Assembly (NCBI RefSeq): GCF_022761015.1
Contig: NZ_JAKWJQ010000002.1
Coordinates: 186,001 to 250,000, forward strand
DNA from: Humibacter sp. RRB41
GTDB lineage: Bacteria; Actinomycetota; Actinomycetes; Actinomycetales; Microbacteriaceae
DNA length: 64,000 nucleotides
Direction of reading: 5' to 3'
In this document: positions 6,779 through 14,481 of the stretch, in pieces
How the letters are laid out: each line of letters starts with the position of its first letter
Position numbering within the stretch: the stretch's first letter is position 1
The notes under the pieces: generated by a model
What the model was told of the DNA's origin: nothing
Seen by the model: only the letters and a program-made list of their open reading frames with translations
Databases searched by the model: none
Position numbers and translations under genes: made by a program

Positions 6779-8782
6779 TCAGCGCCTGGGATTCGCCGCA
6801 GAAGGCAGGGTGCGAGCCCACCAGTCGAGGATGATGTCGAATCGCTGCTGCCTGTGACGCGGACGCCCGGAACGGCTGAGCTCGTGATCCTCACCGGGGA
6901 ACACCACGAGCTCCGTCTGGACTCCCCCGCGCTTCAAGGATGCGTAGTAGCGCTCCGCCTGCCCGAGAGGGCAGCGCAGATCATTCTCGGAATGCAGCAC
7001 AAGCGTCGGAGTGCGCACGTCTCCGACGTGCGCCTGCGGGCTCTGCGCCGCGATCTGATCCGCATCGACCCCGTTGTACTCCTCGCCGAAGAACGACCCG
7101 ATGTCGCTCGTGCCGAAGAAGTACTCCGGGTCGAGGAAGCCACGCTCCACGATCGCGCCGGCGAACCGATGGTCCTGTGCGATGGTCCATGCCGTGAGGT
7201 ATCCGCCGTACGAGCCGCCGAGAATTCCCAGACGGTCCCCGTCGAGCTGCGGATGCTCCGCGACCGCCGCGTCGAGAAAATCGAGCACGTCGTCGAGGTC
7301 GACAGTTCCCATCCGTCCCTTGATGGCGCGACCGTGTTCCTCGCCGTACCCGGCGGAGCCGCGCGGATTGCAGTAAACGACCGCGTAGCCGGCATCCGCG
7401 TAGATCTGGGACTCGTCGAAGAGGTGCACCGAATACTGCGCGAACGGGCCGCCGTGGATGTTCAGCAGCACCGGATGGGGACCGTCACCCTCGGGGAGCA
7501 CGACCCAGCCATGCACCGGATACCCGTCGCGTCCGGTCGTCTCGAACTCGATGGGCGACCGAATGCCCGTCGCCCGCACATCGGCTGAGAAGTCCGTCAG
7601 CACTCGAACGTCATCTCCGTCGAGCACGGCGAGGTCGCCGAACGTCGACTCCGACTGGAACGAGAACACCACGCTCTCCCCCGCCGCCGCGACACCTGTC
7701 ACCTCGCGGTCGGCGACCAGCACGGATGCCTCGCCGTTGTCAGAGACGGCCAGCAGCGTCACACGACCACGCTCGGTGTTCTGTACGAGCACACCCCTGG
7801 TCGTGAGGACGACGGTGCTGCCCGTGAGGTCGATCGTCTCCGCGTCCGTGAGCCTGCGCGGCTCGGCTCCGGGCGTCGGAACGACGTACAGACCGGAGTT
7901 GCGGGCGACGAAGTCGCGACCCGACTCCCCCACGCTCTGCGCGATGAAGTAGAGGGCGCCGTCGTCTCCGAACGCCACCGAACCCGGACCGTCCGAGATC
8001 GACAGGTCGGCATCCGCTCCGACGGCGACGATCGGGTCGCCGCCATCCACAGGCACGAGAGTCACGATGCTGCGCAGATCGTCGTCGGCACCCGGATGCC
8101 CGTCCGAGACGACGGCGACGAGCCTCCCGTCGGCCGAAAAAGCGATGCCGCCATGCTCGGCGTCGTCCTCCGTGAGTCTGCGCGGCTCGGCGACCTCGTC
8201 GAGCTTGTCGGCGGCGCCGGCAGCGGATGCCACCGGCTGCACGACAGGAGCCGACGTGACATCGGGTGCATCGACCACGAACACTTGCGTACGCCTGTCA
8301 CGCAGCCAGCCGAGGCCGTTTGCGGTGTAGCGGTAGGTCGTGACGCGACGCGGCGGTTCCGCGGAGGCATCCACGCCCTCGACGGTGCCGTAGCGGCCCA
8401 GTTCGGGATCGCGGGACACGAAGGCGAGCCTGGAGCCGTCGCAGGCCCAGACGAAATCGGAGACCCCGAGCTTTCTGTCCGTCACCTTCACCGGCTCGCC
8501 GCCCGCAGTGGCGAGCACGTGGAGTTGAGGTGGTTTGCCCGGCTCGGCACGGAGGAACGCAATGGCCGATCCGTCTGGCGAGAAGCTCGGCGAGCCGTCC
8601 CGGAAGCCGCGGGTGATTCGACGGGGCTCCACGCCGCCCTTGACCGCGACCGACCAGAGCTGGCCGACGTAGGAATCCGCATCGAGATCGGGGTGGGTGG
8701 CCGCGACGACGGCTGTTCCACCGTCGGGGCTCAAGGTAGGGCGCGAGAGCGAGACCAGGTGAACGATGTGCTCGGCCTTCAT
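6779..8782 (-). CDS. S9 family peptidase (prolyl oligopeptidase/acylaminoacyl-peptidase type)
   Basis: The 667-residue protein has an N-terminal beta-propeller (residues 1-400) with WD40/TolB-like repeats such as GSPSFSPDGSAIAFLRAE. A C-terminal alpha/beta hydrolase domain follows. The triad is visible as GGSYGG (Ser524), ENDLRCP (Asp601) and GEDHE (His633). No signal peptide is present, so it is probably cytoplasmic and cleaves short or acylated peptides. Its ATG overlaps the stop of the upstream SDR gene by four bases, so the two form an operon. Confidence 0.93.
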   Translation of the reverse strand: MKAEHIVHLVSLSRPTLSPDGGTAVVAATHPDLDADSYVGQLWSVAVKGGVEPRRITRGFRDGSPSFSPDGSAIAFLRAEPGKPPQLHVLATAGGEPVKVTDRKLGVSDFVWACDGSRLAFVSRDPELGRYGTVEGVDASAEPPRRVTTYRYTANGLGWLRDRRTQVFVVDAPDVTSAPVVQPVASAAGAADKLDEVAEPRRLTEDDAEHGGIAFSADGRLVAVVSDGHPGADDDLRSIVTLVPVDGGDPIVAVGADADLSISDGPGSVAFGDDGALYFIAQSVGESGRDFVARNSGLYVVPTPGAEPRRLTDAETIDLTGSTVVLTTRGVLVQNTERGRVTLLAVSDNGEASVLVADREVTGVAAAGESVVFSFQSESTFGDLAVLDGDDVRVLTDFSADVRATGIRSPIEFETTGRDGYPVHGWVVLPEGDGPHPVLLNIHGGPFAQYSVHLFDESQIYADAGYAVVYCNPRGSAGYGEEHGRAIKGRMGTVDLDDVLDFLDAAVAEHPQLDGDRLGILGGSYGGYLTAWTIAQDHRFAGAIVERGFLDPEYFFGTSDIGSFFGEEYNGVDADQIAAQSPQAHVGDVRTPTLVLHSENDLRCPLGQAERYYASLKRGGVQTELVVFPGEDHELSRSGRPRHRQQRFDIILDWWARTLPSAANPRR

Positions 8783-9552
8783 GATCGGGCTCCTTCGCCG
8801 AAGTCGCTCACGTCACCGATCAATCGCGTGTTGTCCGACGGGATCGGATCGACCGCGGCCGAAGCGACCTCCGCAGCGAACTCGCTCACGTTGTAGAGCC
8901 TACCGGCCGACTCTTTGCGGGCGCTGATGGCGCCCGGGTTCGCGCGCTCGAGAAGCGTCGCGGTGATCGTTCCCTCGATCATGTCGCCGGAGACGACGAC
9001 GAAGCCGATGCCGCGGGCATTCAGGTCGGGGATCAGCTCACGCAGGGCGTCTTCCCCTGCTCGCTTGCTGAGGGCGACGGGCTCGTACTCCGGCATCGTC
9101 GGCGTCGTTCGGATGAAGTGCGCCTGGTGGCTGGTGACGAACACGACTCGGGAACCCTCTCCGAGCAGCGGCAGCGCGGACTTCAGCACGTTCACCTGGG
9201 CGTCGCGGTTCAGCAGCATCGCGTAGTCGGCCGCCATGCCCGACTCCATTCCGCCAGAGGCGTTCAACACCAGGATGTCCAGCCCGCCCCACTCCTTCTC
9301 GATCGCGGCGAACAAGGCCGCGACGGACTCGGGGTCGGTGAGGTCCGCTCCGACGACGAGGGTGGAGCCGCCGGATGCCTCGATCGAGTCGGCGAGCTTT
9401 CGCGCTCGCGCCTCTTTGTTGCGATAGTTGATGGCCACTTTCGCACCGGCCTCTGCCAGGTAACCGACGGTGTCGGCCCCGATTCCGCGCGACGAGCCCG
9501 TGACGAGGGCGCGCTTTCCGGCGAGGGAAGACGTGGCGAGGGGGTTGCTCAC
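8779..9552 (-). CDS. Short-chain dehydrogenase/reductase with altered catalytic motif
   Basis: This 257-residue protein has the SDR nucleotide-binding motif TGSSRGIG (residues 19-25), GADLTD and NASGG, and a Ser in VTSHQAH (Ser141). The expected YxxxK catalytic motif appears as VALSK (residues 159-163): Lys163 is kept, but the Tyr position is Val, with a tyrosine three residues earlier. It may therefore bind NAD(P) with changed or no reductase chemistry. GTG 9552 is chosen because AAGGAG lies nine bases upstream. It overlaps the downstream S9 peptidase gene by four bases. Confidence 0.88.
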   Translation of the reverse strand: MSNPLATSSLAGKRALVTGSSRGIGADTVGYLAEAGAKVAINYRNKEARARKLADSIEASGGSTLVVGADLTDPESVAALFAAIEKEWGGLDILVLNASGGMESGMAADYAMLLNRDAQVNVLKSALPLLGEGSRVVFVTSHQAHFIRTTPTMPEYEPVALSKRAGEDALRELIPDLNARGIGFVVVSGDMIEGTITATLLERANPGAISARKESAGRLYNVSEFAAEVASAAVDPIPSDNTRLIGDVSDFGEGARS

Positions 9553-9743
9553 GATGGAATGCTCCTTCGAGTGTGACGATGGCCCGGCCGCGGGCACCAA
9601 GACAGTATCTCAGGCCCGATAGCGGCTCGGCGGCCCATCCGGCCGACGACAGTCGTCCACTGCGATCGAGAATCTCGCAGTGCGGTTGCGGGGTACAGGC
9701 AGCATCCTGGTAGCGTCGGGGTCACCACGGAGGGAGCAACGAC

Positions 9744-10214
9744 ATGGATGTCGTTTCGTCGTTCGCCTGGATCGGCTGGCTCGTGCTGATCCTGGTGTTC
9801 GTGATCATCGAGATGCTCACTCTCGATTTCATCTTCCTCATGCTGGCGATCGGATCACTCGGTGGCCTCCTCAGCGGCTTGTTCGGCCTGGACTGGTGGG
9901 CTCAGCTGATTGTGGCCGCCGTTCTCTCGGTACTGCTGCTCTTCCTGTTGCGTCCGCCGTTGTTGCATGCGCTTCGCAGAGGCGGCGATCCCGCACGTAG
10001 CAACGTCGCGGCGCTGCTCGGACAAGAGGGCAAGGTCGTCCAGTCGTTCGGCGGCGAGGACAAAGGTCTCGTGAAGCTCGCCAACGGCGAAGTCTGGACA
10101 TCCAGACTGGGCGGCACGGCTTCCGCCCCTGTGCAGCCAGGCGAGTTGGTACTCGTCACCAAGATCGAAGGGGCGACGGCCTTCGTCGTACCCAAGGAGA
10201 GCTCAACCACATGA
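9744..10214 (+). CDS. NfeD family membrane protein
   Basis: The 156-residue protein has two or three membrane segments at residues 8-35 and 38-70, including LVLILVFVIIEMLTLDFIFLML. A C-terminal OB-fold-like domain (residues 88-150) contains GQEGKVV and PGELVLVTKIEGATAFV. NfeD proteins are encoded with SPFH/stomatin-like proteins and partner them in membrane microdomains. The stop overlaps the start of the SPFH gene by four bases. It belongs to the short NfeD class lacking the ClpP-like protease domain. Confidence 0.9.
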   Translation: MDVVSSFAWIGWLVLILVFVIIEMLTLDFIFLMLAIGSLGGLLSGLFGLDWWAQLIVAAVLSVLLLFLLRPPLLHALRRGGDPARSNVAALLGQEGKVVQSFGGEDKGLVKLANGEVWTSRLGGTASAPVQPGELVLVTKIEGATAFVVPKESSTT

Positions 10215-11299
10215 CAGATACGGAGTCGCTCGTCGTGCAGATCATCGTCGGCATCATCGTCCTGATCGTCGTCATCTTCGTGATCGTCACTCTGGCAAGG
10301 GCGATCAGGATCGTGCCGCAGGCCAGGGCCGGGGTCGTGGAGCGGCTGGGCCGCTATCACAAGACGCTTACCCCAGGGCTCAACATCCTCGTACCGTTCG
10401 TCGACCGGTTGCGGCCTCTGCTGGACATGCGCGAACAGGTGGTGAGCTTTCCGCCACAGCCGGTGATCACCGAAGACAACCTCGTCGTCTCGATCGACAC
10501 TGTCGTCTACTTTCAGGTGACGGATGCGCGTGCCGCGAGCTACGAGATCGCCAACTACCTCGGCGCGGTCGAGCAGCTCACCACCACCACCCTCCGCAAC
10601 GTGGTCGGCGGGCTCAACCTGGAGCAAGCACTCACGGGTCGCGACAGCATCAACAGCCAGCTGCGCGTGGTGCTCGACGAGGCGACCGGCAAGTGGGGAA
10701 TCCGCGTCAGTCGCGTGGAGCTCAAGTCCATCGACCCGCCAGCGTCGATCATCGACTCGATGGAGAAGCAGATGCGCGCAGAGCGTGATCGTCGTGCGCT
10801 CATCCTGACGGCGGAGGGTACGAAGCAGTCGGCCATTCTCACGGCGGAAGGCAACCGGCAGGCCGCGATCCTGAACGCCGAGGGCAGCGCGCGCGCCGCG
10901 GTGCTGGTCGCCGAGGGTGAAGCGAAGGCGATCGAGACGGTGTTCACCGCCATCCACGAGGGAAATCCCGACAACCTGCTGCTGGCCTACCAATACCTGC
11001 AGACCCTTCCGAAGATCGCGGAGGGCGCGTCGAACAAGCTCTGGTTCATCCCGAGCGAACTCAGCGAGGCACTGCGCGGTATCGGCGAAGGGTTCGCATC
11101 GATGGGCAAGCGCCCGCCTGGAACACCGTCGGCGAAGAAGTCCTATGCGGATCTCGACCGCATCGCGGCAGAGACCGCCGATCTGCCGACCGAGACGCCG
11201 ATCGACAAGCTCATCGACACCCCGGTCGAGAAGCTCATCGACACGCCTCCGGCAGAACCGACCACTCCCCCGGATGCGCCCGCGCCAGGAGATGCCTGA
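10211..11299 (+). CDS. SPFH/band 7 (stomatin-like) protein
   Basis: This 362-residue protein has one N-terminal membrane segment (residues 8-30). The SPFH domain follows (QARAGVVERLGRYHKTLTPGLN through the region DSMEKQMRAERDRRALI). Next is a coiled helical stretch made of near-11-residue repeats (ILTAEG, ILNAEG, VLVAEG; residues 195-240), typical of oligomerising stomatins. The C-terminus is proline-rich with a duplicated element, DKLIDTP then EKLIDTP. It probably forms membrane scaffolds with the NfeD protein upstream. The downstream GDPD gene begins within its last codons. Confidence 0.92.
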   Translation: MTDTESLVVQIIVGIIVLIVVIFVIVTLARAIRIVPQARAGVVERLGRYHKTLTPGLNILVPFVDRLRPLLDMREQVVSFPPQPVITEDNLVVSIDTVVYFQVTDARAASYEIANYLGAVEQLTTTTLRNVVGGLNLEQALTGRDSINSQLRVVLDEATGKWGIRVSRVELKSIDPPASIIDSMEKQMRAERDRRALILTAEGTKQSAILTAEGNRQAAILNAEGSARAAVLVAEGEAKAIETVFTAIHEGNPDNLLLAYQYLQTLPKIAEGASNKLWFIPSELSEALRGIGEGFASMGKRPPGTPSAKKSYADLDRIAAETADLPTETPIDKLIDTPVEKLIDTPPAEPTTPPDAPAPGDA

Positions 11300-12080
11300 C
11301 CAGCCCGCCTTCTTCGACGGGGAGCCCCCGCGGGTCATCGCCCACCGGGGGCTCGCGTCGAACGCGCCGGAGAACACTATCGAGGCGTTCCGCGCGGCTC
11401 TGAACGCCGGCGCGGACATCCTCGAGACCGACGTGCACGCCAGCTCGGACGGCGTGGCTGTGATCTGCCACGACGACGATCTCGTGCGAATGGCCGGGTC
11501 AGCCCGCTCCGTCGAACAGCTCACGCTGGCAGAGCTGCTCGCCCTCGAGCTCACCGGTGGAGGACGTCTGGCGACCCTCTCGGAGGCGCTTGAGATGTTG
11601 CCCGGCGCGCGTTTCAACATCGACGTGAAGACCGATGCGGCCGTCGAACCCGCCGTCAAGGCGATCCGGGCAGCAGGGGCCGAAGCGCGCGTGCTCGTGA
11701 CGGCATTCGACCAGCGCCGGCGTCGGCGGGCTGTGAAGGCCCTCGGCGCGGTGGCCACCTCCGCCTCGACGCCGGGGGTGGTCGTCTCGATGCTCGGCAC
11801 CTGGCTGCACCTCGGCGTGCTGGTACGGCTGGCGCTGCGCGATGTGGACGCCGTGCAGGTACCGCTGCGGCAGGGGCGCGTGGCGGTTGTCTCTCCCGCC
11901 TTCGTGCGGGCCGTGCACAATGCCGGCCGAGAGGTGCACGTGTGGACGATCAACGAGCCGGCGCAGATGCGCCGGCTGCTCGAACTGGGCGTCGACGGCA
12001 TCATTTCGGACCGCTGCGACCTGCTCTCAGACACCGTCGAAGCCGTCCAGAAAGCAGGTGCCGTGAGGAAAATCACCTGA
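11292..12080 (+). CDS. Glycerophosphodiester phosphodiesterase
   Basis: The 262-residue TIM-barrel enzyme hydrolyses glycerophosphodiesters to glycerol-3-phosphate and an alcohol. Active-site motifs are present: AHRG (His18), ETDVH (Glu45, Asp47) and ICHDDD (His60). HVWTINE and GVDGIISDRCDLL are found near the C-terminus. No signal peptide is present. The ATG overlaps the SPFH gene by eight bases with AGGAG directly adjacent, so translation probably depends on coupling from upstream. Confidence 0.9.
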   Translation: MPDQPAFFDGEPPRVIAHRGLASNAPENTIEAFRAALNAGADILETDVHASSDGVAVICHDDDLVRMAGSARSVEQLTLAELLALELTGGGRLATLSEALEMLPGARFNIDVKTDAAVEPAVKAIRAAGAEARVLVTAFDQRRRRRAVKALGAVATSASTPGVVVSMLGTWLHLGVLVRLALRDVDAVQVPLRQGRVAVVSPAFVRAVHNAGREVHVWTINEPAQMRRLLELGVDGIISDRCDLLSDTVEAVQKAGAVRKIT

Positions 12081-12170
12081 AAGGAGGCTGAATCCCTGCG
12101 CGCGCCGGGCAGAGAACGCCCAGCTTGACGGTTTATAAGTGTGGATGCATCGCGAGAAGGGGACCACACA

Positions 12171-12536
12171 ATGGCAGATCGCAGCTTGCGGGGTATGAGA
12201 CTGGGCGCCCAGAGCTTACAGAGCGAAGAGGGTGTCACTTTTTCTGCCCGCACCACCTACACCTACAAGTGCGCGTCGTGCGACCGGGATACTGAGGTCG
12301 TGTTCGCCGCAGACGCAGAAGCGCCCGAGACCTGGGAGTGCAAGTACTGCGGTCACGAGGCCACGCTGCTCGTGAACGACGCACCGGTCGAGATCGACCG
12401 CTCCGACGTGAAGGCACCGCGCAGCCACTGGGACATGCTGCTCGAGCGTCGCACCCGTGCAGAGCTCGAGGAGTTGCTCGAAGAGCGTCTCGCGTACCTG
12501 CGCGCCCGCCGTGGCGAGCACAAGATCGGCGCCTGA
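12171..12536 (+). CDS. rbpA: RNA polymerase-binding protein RbpA
   Basis: This 121-residue actinobacteria-specific factor binds RNA polymerase and group 1/2 sigma factors, stabilising the open complex. The RbpA core domain has a cysteine-pair zinc-like site: Cys34, Cys37, Cys57, Cys60. The basic linker and sigma-interaction helix (DVKAPRSHWDMLLERRTRAELEELLEERL in sense, residues 79-107) follow. ATG 12171 has AGAAGGGG upstream; a TATAAG -10 candidate lies at 12134-12139. It is monocistronic, ending in a strong terminator. Confidence 0.97.
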   Translation: MADRSLRGMRLGAQSLQSEEGVTFSARTTYTYKCASCDRDTEVVFAADAEAPETWECKYCGHEATLLVNDAPVEIDRSDVKAPRSHWDMLLERRTRAELEELLEERLAYLRARRGEHKIGA

Positions 12537-12550
12537 GCTCGAACGATTCG

Positions 12551-12584
12551 AACACGGCCTGCCAACCGGCAGGCTGTGTTTTTT
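12551..12584 (+). terminator. Rho-independent terminator of rbpA
   Basis: A 13-bp stem (arms 12551-12563 and 12568-12580, one G-U type mismatch) with loop AACC is followed by a run of six T. Confidence 0.92.
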
Positions 12585-12654
12585 CGTGCGCCCGCGGGAG
12601 TGGACGGCATACGGGACCATGGACCGCGGTTGTCCCCGCAGCCTGAGGATGCGT

Positions 12655-14229
12655 TCAGCGACGGCGAGAGCGCCTGCGCGGCATGGTCACGGCCGCCACC
12701 ACGACAGCACCGAGTCCGAGCCCGCACACGAGCACCTCTATGGCCCTGCTGAGCAGGGTGGCGGGCGTTGTCGTCGTGCCGAGCGGTACATCCGTCAGCA
12801 TGGCTCCCGGTCTATAAGCCGGGATCTGGTCGATGGTGCGGCCGTCCGGATCGATGATCTGGCTCGTGCCCACCGTGGAGATGTTGACGAGACTCCTGCC
12901 CGTCTCGATCGCCCGCAGCCTGGCGATCGCCAGCTGCTGCATGTTCTCTTTCGTGCGACCGAAGTCGGCGTTGTTCGTCTGCGCCAGAATGACCTGTGCG
13001 CCGCCGTTCATCATGTCGGTGGTGAGCTGGTCGTCGACGATGTCGAAGCAGATCGAGATGCCGGCCTTGACGCCGTTCACGTCGAAGACGTTCGGCCGAG
13101 TGCCAGGCGTGTACTGGCGCTGGATGAGGCCGAGCAGGCTGGGAGCGAACGGCAGCCAGAACGAACGATCGGGAACGTACTCGCCGAACGGCACAGGGTG
13201 CTTCTTGTCGTAGTACGCGACAGCGCCCTTGCCGGCCTTCCAGAGCAGTGATGTGTTGTAGTACTTCCCGTGCCGATGCGTGATGGTGCCCACGATCATC
13301 GGCGCGCCGAGCTGGGTGCTGAGGTTGTTCATCACGGCAGCAGAGGAATAGTCGCTCGTCGGATCGATGTCGGCGCTGCCCTCCGGCCACACCACCATGT
13401 CGACCTTCTTGCCGATGAGCGGGATCGTCGCCTTGATCTGAGCGTTCATCACGTCGCCGGGGTGCGCGTGATCGAAGTATCCCGCCGGCCCATTGCCTTG
13501 CACGGCTGCGATGCGCGTCGTACCCGAGGTCGCCGCGGGCCACAGCGGTACGGCGAGCACGAGGGCGATCGCACCGAGTGCCAGCGCGACGCGCGGCCAC
13601 GGACGTGCGGCGGGGGCATCCGTGCGCTTCTCGCGAAGCCAGACGAGAGGATGTCCGCGGTAGCGCACGCATTCGATCGCCAGGGCGACGAGCCAGACCA
13701 TCAGGAACGAGACGCCGGCGATGCCGAACCACGCGACGAGGTGCGCCAGCGGGCTCTGCGACTGCGAGAGGGCAGCTCTCCCCCACGCGAAGCCGCCGTA
13801 CGGCCAGTTGCCGGAGGCCCACTCGCGGGCCGTCCACACCCCCGCCACGGCGACAGGCAGGAGGCCGAGGCGGCCTGCGGCGCTCGGGAACGCGCGAGGG
13901 ATCCAGCGGTACGCCAGTGTGATCACCAGCGCTGCGACCGCGAAGAACAGGGACTCGAAGATCGACAGGGCGACCCACGGGACCGGTCCGAGGTAGAGCG
14001 CCGTCCACGACACCTGCGTGAGGTAGAACGCGAGACCGGAGCAGAACCCGACCAGCAGGCCACCGCCTGCCGATCTGCCGATCAGGGGAAGAAGCATGAG
14101 CGCGAGTCCGACGAACGCCAGAGGCCACCAGCCGATCGCTGGGAACGCTCCGTCGTAGACGACTCCCCCGCCTGCCCCGACGATGACCGCCAACCACAAC
14201 GGAAGAAGCGGGCGGGGTGGCTGACTCAC
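12655..14229 (-). CDS. lnt: Apolipoprotein N-acyltransferase
   Basis: The 524-residue protein has an N-terminal membrane domain (about eight segments, residues 10-232) and a C-terminal nitrilase-type domain. The catalytic triad is visible: Glu283 in WPEGS, Lys342 in YYDKKHPVPFGEYVP, and Cys394 in GISICFDIV. Lnt adds the third acyl chain to lipoprotein N-termini. In many actinobacteria Lnt is fused to, or lies next to, the polyprenol mannose synthase Ppm1; here it is unfused and no Ppm1 gene follows. It is the last gene of the minus-strand run from pafB. Confidence 0.95.
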   Translation of the reverse strand: MSQPPRPLLPLWLAVIVGAGGGVVYDGAFPAIGWWPLAFVGLALMLLPLIGRSAGGGLLVGFCSGLAFYLTQVSWTALYLGPVPWVALSIFESLFFAVAALVITLAYRWIPRAFPSAAGRLGLLPVAVAGVWTAREWASGNWPYGGFAWGRAALSQSQSPLAHLVAWFGIAGVSFLMVWLVALAIECVRYRGHPLVWLREKRTDAPAARPWPRVALALGAIALVLAVPLWPAATSGTTRIAAVQGNGPAGYFDHAHPGDVMNAQIKATIPLIGKKVDMVVWPEGSADIDPTSDYSSAAVMNNLSTQLGAPMIVGTITHRHGKYYNTSLLWKAGKGAVAYYDKKHPVPFGEYVPDRSFWLPFAPSLLGLIQRQYTPGTRPNVFDVNGVKAGISICFDIVDDQLTTDMMNGGAQVILAQTNNADFGRTKENMQQLAIARLRAIETGRSLVNISTVGTSQIIDPDGRTIDQIPAYRPGAMLTDVPLGTTTTPATLLSRAIEVLVCGLGLGAVVVAAVTMPRRRSRRR

Positions 14230-14341
14230 GAAGATCGAGCATAGGGGACGTGGCCATGCATGCCCCGGGAGCTGCAGGGCGCTCGGCCCGGTGGACTACG
14301 GACTGGCCCGCCCACTGTGCAACAGGCAGATCTCCCGAGAG

Positions 14342-14358
14342 CAGGCAGATCCTGCCTG
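14342..14358. repeat. Short hairpin with dispersed CAGGCAG copies
   Basis: CAGGCAG (14342-14348) and CTGCCTG (14352-14358) form a 7-bp stem with a 3-base loop. Further copies lie at 14323-14329 (CAGGCAG) and 14381-14387 (CTGCCTG), giving a compact cluster of inverted repeats between lnt and the helicase gene. Confidence 0.6.
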
Positions 14359-14430
14359 TTGTGCGGAGGAAGGCGCTTTCCTGCCTGTTTTCGCGGGAGG
14401 CGGCGGTGCGGGTGGCGGCGGCGCGTGGAC

Positions 14431-14472
14431 GGTGGGGCGGGGGCGGTGGGGCGGGGGCGGTGGGGCAGGGGC
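14431..14472. repeat. G-rich 14-bp tandem repeat, three copies
   Basis: The unit GGTGGGGCGGGGGC occurs twice exactly (14431-14444, 14445-14458) and once with one change (14459-14472). The plus strand has successive G-tracts able to form a quadruplex. It lies just past the 3' end of the helicase gene. Confidence 0.85.
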
Positions 14473-14481
14473 GGAGGATGC

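Noticed and set aside
12111-12139. SigR-type (GGAAT-N18-GTT) promoter before rbpA
   Set aside because: In streptomycetes rbpA is under SigR, but no matching pair with correct spacing is present here.
9902-12256. Long open frame on the minus strand opposite the NfeD-SPFH-GDPD genes
   Set aside because: It is the antisense of three clearly recognised genes; the product has no family signature and the length reflects high GC content.
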